Shown in pieces: positions 14,301 to 28,500 of a stretch of DNA of 64,000 bases. A program made the translations under genes and the position numbers. Position 1 is the stretch's first letter. Each line of letters opens with the position of its first letter. The stretch covers positions 8,273,710 to 8,337,709 of the forward strand of contig CP136062.1 of NCBI GenBank assembly GCA_032622095.1, given 5' to 3'. The DNA comes from Siphonodentalium dalli. Lineage: Eukaryota > Mollusca > Scaphopoda > Gadilida > Siphonodentaliidae. The notes below the pieces were generated by a model. The model saw nothing but the letters and a program-made list of their open reading frames with translations. It was not told the origin of the DNA and did no database searches.

Positions 14301-16384
14301 AGGATGCGTATTATCAGTAATGGAGTGGCGATAATGAGCCCAGAAACAGGCGAGGAGGCGTATTATCAGTAATGATGTGGCGATAATGAGCCCAGAAACA
14401 GGAGAGGAGGCGTATTATCAGTAATGGTGTGGCGATAATGAGTCCTGAATAGGAGAGGATGCGTATTATCAGTAATGCTGTGGCGGTAATGAGCCCAGAA
14501 ACAGGAGAGGAGGCGTATTATCAGTAATGGTGTGGCGATAATGAGTCCTGAAACATGAGAGGATGCGTATTATCAGAAATGGTGTGGCGACAATGAGTCC
14601 TGAAACAGGAGAGGAGGCGTTTTATTAGTAATGGTGTGGCGATAATGAGTCCTGAAACATGAGAGGTTGCGTATTATCAGTAATGTTGTGGCGATAATGA
14701 GCCCAGAAACAGGCGAGGAGGCGTATTATCAGTAACGGTGTGGCGATAATGAGTCCTGAATAGGAGAGGATGCGTATTATCAGTAATGCTGTGGCGGTAA
14801 TGAGCCCAGAAACAGGAGAGGAGGCGTATTATCAGTAATGGTGTGGCGATAATGAGTCCTGAAACATGAGAGGATGCGTATTATCAGAAATGGTGTGGCG
14901 ACAATGAGTCCTGAAACATGAGAGGATGCGTATTATCAGTAATGGTGCGGCGATAATGAGTCCTGAATAGGAGAGGATGCGTATTATCAGTAAAGTTGTG
15001 GCGACAATGAGCCCAGAAACAGGAGAGGAGGCGTATTATCAGTAACGATGTGGCGATAATGAGCCCAGAAACAGGAGAGGAGGCGTATTATCGGTAATGG
15101 TGTGGCGATAATGCGTACTGAATAGGAGAGGATGCGTATTATCAGTAATGTTGTGGCGATAATGAGTCCTGAATAGGAGAGGAGGCGTATTATCAGTAAT
15201 GTTGTGGCGATAATGAGTCCTGAACAGGAGAGGAGGCGTATTATCAGTAATGGTGTGGCGACAATGAGTCCTGAATAGGAGAGGAGGCGTATTATCAGTA
15301 ATGTTGTGGCGATAATGAGCCCAGAAACAGGAGAGGGTGCGTATTATCAGTACTGGTGTGGCGACACTGAGTCCAGAACATGAGAGGAGGCGTATTATCA
15401 GTAATTGTGTGGCGATAATGAGTCCTGAAACATGAGAGGATGCGTATTATCAGTAATGGTGTGGCGATAATGAGTCCTGAATAGGAGAGGATGCGTATTA
15501 TCAGTAATGGTGTGGCGATAATGAGTCCTGAATAGGAGAGGATGCGTATTATCAGTAATGGTGTGGCGATAATGAGTCCTGAATAGAACAGGAGGCGTAT
15601 TATCAGTAATGGTGCGGCGATAATGAGTCCTGAATAGGAGAGGAGGCGTATTATCAGTAATGGTGTGGCGATAATGAGTCCTGAAACATGAGAGGATACG
15701 TATTATCAGTAATGGTGTGGCGATAATGAGTCCTGAAACATGAGAGGTTGCGTATTATCAGTAATGTTGTGGCAATAATGAGTCCTGAAACATGAGAGGA
15801 TGCGTATTAACAGTACTGGTGTGGCGATAATGCGTCCTGAAACATGAGAGGATGCGTATTATCAGTAATGTTGTGGCAATAATGAGTCCTGAAACATGAG
15901 AGGGTGCGTATTATCAGTAATGTTGTGGCAATAATGAGTCCTGAATAGGAGAGGATGCGTATTATCATGGTGCGGCGATAATGAGTCCTGAAACAGGATA
16001 TGAGTCGTATTATCAGTAATGGTGTGGCGATTATGAGTCCTGAATAGGAGTGGAGGCGTATTATCAGTAATGGTGTGGCGATATTGAGCCCAGAAACAGG
16101 AGAGGATGTGTATTATCAGTAATGGTGTGGCGATAATGAGTCCTGAAACATGAGAGGATGCGTATTATTAGTAATGGTGTGGCGATAATGAGTCCTGAAT
16201 AGAAGAGGATGCGTATTATCAGTAATGGAGTGGCGATAATGAGCCCAGAAACAGGCGAGGAGGCGTATTATCAGTAATGATGTGGCGATAATGAGCCCAG
16301 AAACAGGAGAGGAGGCGTATTATCAGTAATGGTGTGGCGATAATGAGTCCTGAATAGGAGAGGATGCGTATTATCAGTAATGGT
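5361..16384. repeat. Higher-order repeats of about 1.6-2.4 kb
   Basis: The ATTATTAGTACTGG variant lies at 5,361, 7,475, 9,788, 11,590 and 12,202 (steps 2,114, 2,313, 1,802 and 612 bp). The independent ATAGGAGTGG variant lies at 5,651, 7,765, 10,078, 12,492, 14,139 and 16,044 (steps 2,114, 2,313, 2,414, 1,647 and 1,905 bp). The first two steps agree exactly between markers, which supports true block duplication of whole monomer strings. Later steps differ because blocks of monomers were gained or lost. The monomer mix is broader than in the left 5 kb, with many CCCAGAAACAGGAG units. Confidence 0.8.
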
Positions 16385-19300
16385 GTGGCGGTATTGAGCC
16401 CAGAAACAGGAGAGGAGGCGTATTATCAGTAATGGTGTGGCGATAATGAGTCCTGAAACATGAGAGGATGCGTATTATCAGAAATGGTGTGGCGACAATG
16501 AGTCCTGAAACAGGAGAGGAGGCGTATTATTAGTAATGGTGTGGCGATAATGAGTCCTGAAACATGAGAGGTTGCGTATTATCAGTAATGTTGTGGCGAT
16601 AATGAGCCCAGAAACAGGCGAGGAGGCGTATTATCAGTAATGGTGTGGCGATAATGAGTCCTGAAACATGAGCGGATGCGTATTATCAGAAATGGTGTGG
16701 CGACATGAGTCCTGAAACAGGAGAGGAGGCGTATTATTAGTAATGGTGTGGCGGTAATGAGCCCAGAAACAGGAGAGGAGGCGTATTATCAGTAATGGTG
16801 TGGCGATAATGAGTCCTGAAACATGAGAGGATGCGTATTATCAGAAATGGTGTGGCGACAATGAGTCCTGAAACAGGAGAGGAGGCGTATTATTAGTAAT
16901 GGTGTGGCGATAATGAGTCCTGAAACATGAGAGGATGCGTATTATCAGAAATGGTGTGTCGACAATGAGTCCTGAAACATGAGAGAATGCGTATTATCAG
17001 TAATGGTGCGGCGATAATGGGTCCTGAATAGGAGAGGAGGCGTATTATCAGTAACGATGTGGCGATAATGAGCCCATAAACAGGAGAGGAGGCGTATTAT
17101 CGGTAATGGTGTGGCGATAATGCGTCCTGAATAGGAGAGGATGCGTATTATCAGTAACGTTGTGGCGATAATGAGTCCGGAATAGGAGAGGACGCGAATT
17201 ATCAGTAATGTTGTGGCGATAATGAGTCCTGAATAGGAGAGGAGGCGTATTATCAGTAATGTTGTGGCGATAATGAGTCCTGAACAGGAGAGAAGGCGTA
17301 TTATCAGTAATGGTGTGGCGATAATGAGTCCTGAATAGGAGAGGAGGCGTATTATCAGTAATGTTGTGGCGATAATGAGCCCAGAAACAGGAGAGGGTGC
17401 GTATTATCAGTACTGGTGTGGCGATAATGAGTCCAGGGACAGGAGAGGAGGCGTATTATCAGTAATGGTGTGGCGATAATGAGCCCAGAAACAGGAGAGG
17501 AGGCGTATTATCAGTAATGGTGTGGCGATAATGAGTCCTGAAACATGAGAGGATGCGTATTATCAGTAATGTTGTGGCGACAATGAGTCCTGAAACAGGA
17601 GAGGAGGCGTATTATTAGTAATGTTGTGGCAATAATGAGTTCTGAATAGAAGAGGAGGCGTATTATCAGTAATGGTGTGGCGATAATGAGCCCAGAAACA
17701 GGAGAGGATGCGTATTATCAGTAATGTTGTGGCGATAATGAGTCCTGAATAGGAGAGGAGGCGTATTATCAGTAATGGTGTGACGATAATGAGTCCTGAA
17801 ACATGAGTGGAGGCATATTATTAGTAATGGTGTGGCGATAATGAGTCCTGAATAGGAGAGGAGGCGTATTATCAGTAATGATGTGGCGATAATGAGCCCA
17901 GAAACAGGAGAGGGTACGTATTATCAGTAATGGTGTGGCGATAATGAGTCCTGAAACATGAGAGGATGCGTATTAGCAGTAATGGTGTGGCGGTATTGAG
18001 CCCAGAAACAGGAGAGGAGGCGTATTATCAGTAATGGTGTGGCGATAATGAGTCCTGAAACATGAGAGGATGCGTATTATCAGAAATGGTGTGGCGACAA
18101 TGAGTCCTGAAACAGGAGAGGAGGCGTATTATTAGTAATGGTGTGGCGATAATGAGTCCTGAAACATGAGAGGTTGCGTATTATCAGTAATGTTGTGGCG
18201 ATAATGAGCCCAGAAACAGGCGAGGAGGCGTATTATCAGTAATGGTGTGGCGATAATGAGTCCTGAAACATGAGCGGATGCGTATTATCAGAAATGGTGT
18301 GGCGACATGAGTCCTGAAACAGGAGAGGAGGCGTATTATTAGTAATGGTGTGGCGGTAATGAGCCCAGAAACAGGAGAGGAGGCGTATTATCAGTAATGG
18401 TGTGGCGATAATGAGTCCTGAAACATGAGAGGATGCGTATTATCAGAAATGGTGTGGCGACAATGAGTCCTGAAACAGGAGAGGAGGCGTATTATTAGTA
18501 ATGGTGTGGCGATAATGAGTCCTCAAACATGAGAGGATGCGTATTATCAGAAATGGTGTGTCGACAATGAGTCCTGAAACATGAGAGAATGCGTATTATC
18601 AGTAATGGTGCGGCGATAATGGGTCCTGAATAGGAGAGGAGGCGTATTATCAGTAACGATGTGGCGATAATGAGCCCATAAACAGGAGAGGAGGCGTATT
18701 ATCGGTAATGGTGTGGCGATAATGCGTCCTGAATAGGAGAGGATGCGTATTATCAGTAACGTTGTGGCGATAATGAGTCCGGAATAGGAGAGGACGCGAA
18801 TTATCAGTAATGTTGTGGCGATAATGAGTCCTGAATAGGAGAGGAGGCGTATTATCAGTAATGTTGTGGCGATAATGAGTCCTGAACAGGAGAGAAGGCG
18901 TATTATCAGTAATGGTGTGGCGATAATGAGTCCTGAATAGGAGAGGAGGCGTATTATCAGTAATGTTGTGGCGATAATGAGCCCAGAAACAGGAGAGGGT
19001 GCGTATTATCAGTACTGGTGTGGCGATAATGAGTCCAGGGACAGGAGAGGAGGCGTATTATCAGTAATGGTGTGGCGATAATGAGCCCAGAAACAGGAGA
19101 GGAGGCGTATTATCAGTAATGGTGTGGCGATAATGAGTCCTGAAACATGAGAGGATGCGTATTATCAGTAATGTTGTGGCGACAATGAGTCCTGAAACAG
19201 GAGAGGAGGCGTATTATTAGTAATGTTGTGGCAATAATGAGTTCTGAATAGAAGAGGAGGCGTATTATCAGTAATGGTGTGGCGATAATGAGCCCAGAAA

Positions 19301-19588
19301 CAGGAGAGGATGCGTATTATCAGTAATGTTGTGGCGATAATGAGTCCTGAATAGGAGAGGAGGCGTATTATCAGTAATGGTGTGACGATAATGAGTCCTG
19401 AAACATGAGTGGAGGCATATTATTAGTAATGGTGTGGCGATAATGAGTCCTGAATAGGAGAGGAGGCGTATTATCAGTAATGATGTGGCGATAATGAGCC
19501 CAGAAACAGGAGAGGGTACGTATTATCAGTAATGGTGTGGCGATAATGAGTCCTGAAACATGAGAGGATGCGTATTAGCAGTAATGGT
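16385..19588. repeat. Tandem pair of a 1,602-bp satellite block
   Basis: Copy 1 runs from about 16,385 to 17,986 and copy 2 from about 17,987 to 19,588. Several private variants are separated by exactly 1,602 bp: CGACATGAGT at 16,701 and 18,303, AGGGTACGTA at 17,911 and 19,513, and GGCATATTAT at 17,812 and 19,414. The monomer order, including unusual forms, is the same in both copies. I saw only very few differences, for example one CCTCAAACATG monomer near 18,525. This looks like one of the youngest duplications in the array. Confidence 0.88.
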
Positions 19589-22500
19589 GTGGCGATAATG
19601 AGTCCTGAAACATGAGAGGATGCGTAGTATCAGTAATGGTGTGGCGATAATGAGTCCTGAAACATGAGAGGATGCGTATTATCAGTAATGCTGTGGCGAT
19701 ATTGAGTCCTGAAACATGAGAGGATGCGTATTATCAGTAATGGTGTGGCGATAATGAGTCCTGAAACATGAGAGAATGCGTATTATCAGTAACGGTGTGG
19801 CGATAATGAGTCCTGAAACATGAGAGGATGCGTATTATCAGTAATGGTGTGGCGATAGTGAATCCTGAAACATGAGAGGATGCGTATTATCAGTAATGGT
19901 GTGGCGATAATGATCCCAGAAACAGGAGAGGATACGTATTATCAGTAATAGTGTGGCGATAATGAGTCCTGAAACATGAGAGGATGCGTATTATCAGTAA
20001 TGGTGTGGCGATAATGAGTCCTGAAACATGAGAGGATGCGTATTATTAGTAATGGTGTGGCGATAATGAGTCCTGAATAGGAGAGGATGCGTATTATCAG
20101 TAATGGTGTGGCGATAATGAGTCCTGAATAGGAGAGGATGCGTATTATCAGTAATGGTGTGGCGATAATGAGTCCTGAATAGAAGAGGAGGCGTATTATC
20201 ATGGTGTGGCGATAATGAGTCCTGAATAGGAGAGGATGCGTATTATCAGTAATGGTGTGGCGACAATGAGTCCTGAATAGGAGAGGAGGCGTAGTATCAG
20301 TAATGGTGTGGCGATAATGAGCCCATACACATGAGAGGATGCGTATTATCAGTAATGTTGTGGCAATAATGAGTCCTGAATAGAAGAGGAGGCGTATTAT
20401 CATTGTGTGGCGATAATGAGTCCTGAAACAGGACATGAGTCGTATTATCAGTAATGTTGTGGCGATAATGAGCCCAGAAACATGAGAGGATGCGTATTAT
20501 CAGTAATGGTGTGGCAATAATGAGTCCTGAATAGAAGAGGAGGCGTATTATCATTGTGTGGCGATAATGAGTCCTGAAACAGGACGTGAGTCGTATTATC
20601 AGTAATGATGTGGCGATAATGAGTCCTGAATAGGAGAGGAGGCGTATTATCATGGTGCGGCGACAATGAGTCCTGAATAGGAGAGGAGGCGTATTATCAG
20701 TACTGGTGTGGCGATAATGAGTCCTGAATCATGACAGGATGCGTATTATCAGTAATGGTGTGGCATTAATGAGTCATGAAACAGGAGATGATGCGTATTA
20801 TCAGTAATGGAGTGGCGATAATGAGTCCTGAATAGAAGAGGAGGCGTATTATCATTGTGTGGCGATAATGAGTCCTGAAACAGGACATGAGTCGTATTAT
20901 CAGTAATGTTGTGGCGATAATGAGTCCTGAAACATGAGAGGATGCGTATTATCAGTAATGTTGTGGCAATAATGAGTCCTGAATAGAAGAGGTGGCGTAT
21001 TAACATTGTGTGGCGATAATGAGTCCTGAAACAGGACATGAGTCGTATTATCAGTAATGATGTGGCGACAATGAGTCCTGAATAGGAGAGGAGGCGTATT
21101 ATCAGTAATGGTGTGGCGATAATGAGTCCTCAAACATGAGAGGATGCGTATTATCAGTAATGGTGTGGCATTAATGAGTCATGAAACAGGAGAGGATGCG
21201 TATTATCAGTAATGGAGTGGCGATAATGAGTCCTGAACAGGAGAGGAGGCGTATTATCAGTAATGGTGTGGCGATATGAGTCCTGAAACAGGATATGAGT
21301 CGTATTATATGTAATTGTGTGGCGATAGTGAGTCCTGAATAGAAGAGGATGCGTATTGTCAGTAATGGTGTGGCGACAACGAGTCGAGGGACAGGAGAGG
21401 AGGCGTATTATCAGTAATGGTGTGGCGATAATTAGCCCAGAAACAGGAGACGAGGCGTATTATCAGAAATGGAGTGGCGATAATGAGTCCAGAAACTGGA
21501 GAGAATGCGTATTATCACTAATGGTGTGGCGATAATCAGTCCAGGGACAGGAGAGGAGGCGTATTATCAGTAACGGTGTGGCGATAATGAGCCCAGAAAC
21601 AGGAGAGGAGGCGTATTATCAGTAACGGAGTGGCGATAATGAGTCCAGAAACTGGAGAGGAGGCGTATTATCAGTAATGATGTGGCGATAATGAGTCATG
21701 AAACAGGATATGAATCGTATTATCATTGTGTGGCGATAATGAGTCCTGAACAGGAGAGGAGGCGTATTATCAGTAATGGTGCAGCGATAATGAGTCAAGA
21801 AACAGGATATGAATCGTATTATCATTGTGTGGCGATAATGAGTCCTGAAACAGGAGAGGAGGCGTATTATCAGTAATGGTGTGGCGATAATGAGTCCTGA
21901 CACAGGAGAGGAGGCGTATTATCAGCAATGATGTGGCGATAATGAGTCATGAAACAGGTTATGATTCGTATTATCATTGTGTAGCGATATTGAGTCCTGA
22001 AACAGGACATGAGTCGTATTATCAGTAATGATGTGGCGATAATGAGTCCTGAATAGGAGAGGAGGCGTATTATCATGGTGCGGCGACAATGAGTCCTGAA
22101 TATGAGAGGAGGCGTATTATCAGTACTGGTGTGGCGATAATGAGTCCTGAAATATGAGAGGATGCGTATTATCAGTAATGGTGTGGCGATAATGAGTCCT
22201 GAATAGAAGAGGAGGCGTATTATCATTGTGTGGCGATAATGAGTCCTGAAACAGGACATGAGTCGTATTATCAGTAATGATGTGGCGATAATGAGTCCTG
22301 AATAGGAGAGGAGGCGTATTATCATGGTGTGGCGATAATGAGTCCTGAATAGGAGAGGTTGCGTATTATCAGTAATGTTGTGGCGATAATGAGCCCATAA
22401 ACAGGAGAGGAGGCGTATTATCAGTAATGATGTGGCGATAATGAGCCCAGAAACAGGAGAGGAGGCGTATTATCAGTAATGGTGTGGCGATAATGAGTCC

Positions 22501-25500
22501 TGAATAGGAGAGGATGCGTATTATCCGTAATGTTGTGGCGGTAATGAGCCCAGAAACAGGAGAGGAGGCGTATTATCAGTAATGGTGTGGCGATAATGAG
22601 TACTGAAACATGAGAGGATGCGTATTATCAGTAATGGTGTGGCGACAATGAGTTCTGAAACAGGAGAGGAGGCGTATTATTAGTAATGGTGTGGCGATAA
22701 TGAGTCCTGAATAGGAGAGGATGCGTATTATCAGTAATGTTGTGGCGATAATGAGCCCAGAAACAGGAGAGGAGGCGTATTATCAGTAATGGTGTGGCGA
22801 TAATGAGTCCTGAAACATGAGAGGATGCGTATTATCAGTAATGTTGTGGCGACTATGAGTCCTGAAACAGGAGAGGAGGCGTATTATTAGTAATGTTGTG
22901 GCAATAATGAGTCCTGAATAGAAGAGGAGGCGTATTATCAGTAATGGTGTGGCGATAATGAGCCCAGAAACAGGAGAGGATGCGTATTATCCGTAATGTT
23001 GTGGCGATAATGTGTCCTGAATAGGAGAGAAGGGGTATTATCAGTAATGGTGTGACGATAATGAGTCCTGAAACATGAGTGGAGGCATATTATTAGTAAT
23101 GGTGTGGCGATAACGAGTCCTGAATAGGAGAGGAGGCGTATTATCAGTAATGATGTGGTGATAATGAGCCCAGAAACAGGAGAGGGTACGTATTATCAGT
23201 AATGGTGTGGCGATAATGAGTCCTGAAATATGAGAGGATGCGTATTATCAGTAATGGTGTGGCGATAATGAGTCCTGAATAGAAGAGGAGGCGTATTATC
23301 ATTGTGTGGCGATAATGAGTCCTGAAACAGGACACGAGTCGTATTATCAGTAATGATGTGGCGATAATGAGTCCTGAATAGGAGAGGAGGCGTATTATCA
23401 TGGTGTGGCGATAATGAGTCCTGAATAGGAGAGGTTGCGTATTATCAGTAATGTTGTGGCGATAATGAGCCCATAAACAGGAGAGGAGGCGTATTATCAG
23501 TAATGATGTGGCGATAATGAGCCCAGAAACAGGAGAGGAGGCGTATTATCAGTAATGGTGTGGCGATAATGAGTCCTGAATAGGAGAGGATGCGTATTAT
23601 CCGTAATGTTGTGGCGGTAATGAGCCCAGAAACAGGAGAGGAGGCGTATTATCAGTAATGGTGTGGCGATAATGAGTACTGAAACATGAGAGGATGCGTA
23701 TTATCAGTAATGGTGTGGCGACAATGAGTTCTGAAACAGGAGAGGAGGCGTATTATTAGTAATGGTGTGGCGATAATGAGTCCTGAATAGGAGAGGATGC
23801 GTATTATCAGTAATGTTGTGGCGATAATGAGCCCAGAAACAGGAGAGGAGGCGTATTATCAGTAATGGTGTGGCGATAATGAGTCCTGAAACATGAGAGG
23901 ATGCGTATTATCAGTAATGTTGTGGCGACTATGAGTCCTGAAACAGGAGAGGAGGCGTATTATTAGTAATGTTGTGGCAATAATGAGTCCTGAATAGAAG
24001 AGGAGGCGTATTATCAGTAATGGTGTGGCGATAATGAGCCCAGAAACAGGAGAGGATGCGTATTATCCGTAATGTTGTGGCGATAATGTGTCCTGAATAG
24101 GAGAGAAGGGGTATTATCAGTAATGGTGTGACGATAATGAGTCCTGAAACATGAGTGGAGGCATATTATTAGTAATGGTGTGGCGATAACGAGTCCTGAA
24201 TAGGAGAGGAGGCGTATTATCAGTAATGATGTGGTGATAATGAGCCCAGAAACAGGAGAGGGTACGTATTATCAGTAATGGTGTGACGATAATGAGTCCT
24301 GAAACATGAGAGGATGCGTATTATCAGTAATGGTGTGGCGATAATGAGTCCTGAAACATGAGATGATGCGTATTATCAGTAATGGTGTGGCGATAATGAG
24401 TCCTGAAACATGAGAGGATGCGTAATATCAGTAATGGTGTGGCGATAATGAGTCCTGAAACATGAGAGGATGCGTATTATCAGTAATGGTGTGGCGATAA
24501 TGAGTCCTGAAACTTGAGAGAATGCGTATTATCAGTAATGGTGTGGCGATAATGCGTCCTGAAACATGAGAGGATGCGTATTATCAGTAATGCTGTGGCG
24601 ATAATGATCCCAGAAACAGGAGAGGATACGTATTATCAGTAATGGTGTGGCGATAATGAGTCTTGAAACATGAGAGGATGCGTATTATCAGTAATGGTGT
24701 GGCGATAATGAGTCCTGAAACATGAGAGGATGCGTATTATTAGTAATGGTGTGGCGATAATGAGTCCTGAATAGGAGAGGATGCGTATTATCAGTAATGG
24801 TGTGGCGATAATGAGTCCTGAATAGGAGAGGATGCGTATTATCAGTAATGGTGTGGCGATAATGAGTCCTGAATAGAAGAGGAGGCGTATTATCATGGTG
24901 TGGCGATAATGATTCCTGAATAGGAGAGGATGCGTATTATCAGTAATGGTGTGGCGACAATGAGTCCTGAATAGGAGAGGAGGCGTAGTATCAGTAATGG
25001 TGTGGCGATAATGAGCCCAGAAACAGGACATGAGTCGTATTATCAGTAATGGTGTGGCGATAATGAGTCCTGAAACATGAGAGGATGCGTATTATCAGTA
25101 ATGTTGTGGCAATAATGAGTCCTGAATAGAAGAGGAGGCGTATTATTATTGTGTGGCGATAATGAGTCCTGTAACAGGACATGAGTCGTATTATCAGTAA
25201 TGTTGTGGCGATAATGAGTCCTGAAACATGAGAGGATGCGTATTATCAGTAATGATGTGGCGATAATGAGCCCAGAAACAGGAGAGGAGGCGTATTATCA
25301 GTAATGGTGTGGCGATAATGAGTCCTGAATAGGAGAGGATGCGTATTATCCGTAATGTTGTGGCGGTAATGAGCCCAGAAACAGGAGAGGAGGCGTATTA
25401 TCAGTAATGGTGTGGCGATAATGAGTACTGAAACATGAGAGGATGCGTATTATCAGTAATGGTGTGGCGACAATGAGTTCTGAAACAGGAGAGGAGGCGT

Positions 25501-28500
25501 ATTATTAGTAATGGTGTGGCGATAATGAGTCCTGTATAGGAGAGGATGCGTATTATCAGTAATGTTGTGGCGATAATGAGCCCAGAAACAGGAGAGGAGG
25601 CGTATTATCAGTAATGGTGTGGCGATAATGAGTCCTGAAACATGAGAGGATGCGTATTATCAGTAATGTTGTGGCGACTATGAGTCCTGAAACAGGAGAG
25701 GAGGCGTATTATTAGTAATGTTGTGGCAATAATGAGTCCTGAATAGAAGAGGAGGCGTATTATCAGTAATGGTGTGGCGATAATGAGCCCAGAAACAGGA
25801 GAGGATGCGTATTATCCGTAATGTTGTGGCGATAATGTGTCCTGAATAGGAGAGAAGGGGTATTATCAGTAATGGTGTGACGATAATGATTCCTGAAACA
25901 TGAGTGGAGGCATATTATTAGTAATGGTGTGGCGATAACGAGTCCTGAATAGGAGAGGAGGCGTATTATCAGTAATGATGTGGTGATAATGAGCCCAGAA
26001 ACAGGAGAGGGTACGTATTATCAGTAATGGTGTGACGATAATGAGTCCTGAAACATGAGAGGATGCGTATTATCAGTAATGGTATGGCGATAATGAGTCC
26101 TGAAACATGAGAGGATGCGTAATATCAGTAATGGTGTGGCGATAATGAGTCCTGAAACATGAGAGGATGCGTATTATCAGTAATGGTGTGGCGATAATGA
26201 GTCCTGAAACTTGAGAGAATGCGTATTATCAGTAATGGTGTGGCGATAATGCGTCCTGAAACATGAGAGGATGCGTATTATCAGTAATGCGGTGGCGATA
26301 ATGATCCCAGAAACAGGAGAGGATACGTATTATCAGTAATGGTGTGGCGATAATGAGTCTTGAAACATGAGAGGATGCGTATTATCAGTAATGGTGTGGC
26401 GATAATGAGTCCTGAAACATGAGAGGATGCGTATTATTAGTAATGGTGTGGCGATAATGAGTCATGAATAGGAGAGGATGCGTATTATCAGTAATGGTGT
26501 GGCGATAATGAGTCCTGAATAGGAGAGGATGCGTATTATCAGTAATGGTGTGGCGATAATGAGTCCTGAATAGAAGAGGAGGCGTATTATCATGGTGTGG
26601 CGATAATGATTCCTGAATAGGAGAGGATGCGTATTATCAGTAATGGTGTGGCGACAATGAGTCCTGAATAGGAGAGGAGGCGTAGTATCAGTAATGGTGT
26701 GGCGATAATGAGCCCAGAAACAGGACATGAGTCGTATTATCAGTAATGGTGTGGCGATAATGAGTCCTGAAACATGAGAGGATGCGTATTATCAGTAATG
26801 TTGTGGCAATAATGAGTCCTGAATAGAAGAGGAGGCGTATTATTATTGTGTGGCGATAATGAGTCCTGAAACAGGACATGAGTCGTATTATCAGTAATGT
26901 TGTGGCGATAATGAGCCCAGAAACAGGAGAGGATGCGTATTATCAGTAATGGTGTGGCGATAATGAGTCCTGAAACATGAGAGGATGCGTATTATCAGTA
27001 ATGTTGTGGCAATAATGAGTCCTGAATAGAAGAGGAGGCGTATTATCATGGTGTGGCGATAATAAGTCCTGAAACAGGACGTGAGTCGTATTATCAGTAA
27101 TGATGTGGCGATAATGAGTCCTGAATAGGAGAGGAGGCGTATTATCATGGTGCGGCGACAATGAGTCCTGAATAGGAGAGGAGGCGTATTATCAGTACTG
27201 GTGTGGCGATAATGAGTCCTGAATCATGACAGGATGCGTATTATCAGTAATGGTGTGGCATTAATGAGTCATGAAACAGGAGAGGATGCGTATTATCAGT
27301 AATGGAGTGGCGATAATGAGTCCTGAATAGAAGAGGAGGCGTATTATCATTGTGTGGCGATAATGAGTCCTGAAACAGGACATGAGTCGTATTATCAGTA
27401 ATGTTGTGGCGATAATGAGTCCTGAAACATGAGAGGATGCGTATTATCAGTAATGATGTGGCGATAATGAGCCCAGAAACAGGAGAGGAGGCGTATTATC
27501 AGTAATGGTGTGGCGATAATGAGTCCTGAATAGGAGAGGATGCGTATTATCCGTAATGTTGTGGCGGTAATGAGCCCAGAAACAGGAGAGGAGGCGTATT
27601 ATCAGTAATGGTGTGGCGATAATGAGTACTGAAACATGAGAGGATGCGTATTATCAGTAATGGTGTGGCGACAATGAGTTCTGAAACAGGAGAGGAGGCG
27701 TATTATTAGTAATGGTGTGGCGATAATGAGTCCTGAATAGGAGAGGATGCGTATTATCAGTAATGTTGTGGCGATAATGAGCCCAGAAACAGGAGAGGAG
27801 GCGTATTATCAGTAATGGTGTGGCGATAATGAGTCCTGAAACATGAGAGGATGCGTATTATCAGTAATGTTGTGGCGACTATGAGTCCTGAAACAGGAGA
27901 GGAGGCGTATTATTAGTAATGTTGTGGCAATAATGAGTCCTGAATAGAAGAGGAGGCGTATTATCAGTAATGGTGTGGCGATAATGAGCCCAGAAACAGG
28001 AGAGGATGCGTATTATCCGTAATGTTGTGGCGATAATGTGTCCTGAATAGGAGAGAAGGGGTATTATCAGTAATGGTGTGACGATAATGAGTCCTGAAAC
28101 ATGAGTGGAGGCATATTATTAGTAATGGTGTGGCGATAACGAGTCCTGAATAGGAGAGGAGGCGTATTATCAGTAATGATGTGGTGATAATGAGCCCAGA
28201 AACAGGAGAGGGTACGTATTATCAGCAATGGTGTGACGATAATGAGTCCTGAAACATGAGAGGATGCGTATTATCAGTAATGGTGTGGCGATAATGAGTC
28301 CTGAAACATGAGATGATGCGTATTATCAGTAATGGTGTGGCGATAATGAGTCCTGAAACATGAGAGGATGCGTAATATCAGTAATGGTGTGGCGATAATG
28401 AGTCCTGAAACATGAGAGGATGCGTATTATCAGTAATGGTGTGGCGATAATGAGTCCTGAAACTTGAGAGAATGCGTATTATCAGTAATGGTGTGGCGAT

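Noticed and set aside
21682-21876. Plus-strand 64-codon open frame, identical at 32,683 and 37,612
   Set aside because: Made entirely of satellite monomers; recurrence is due to the long-range satellite duplications.
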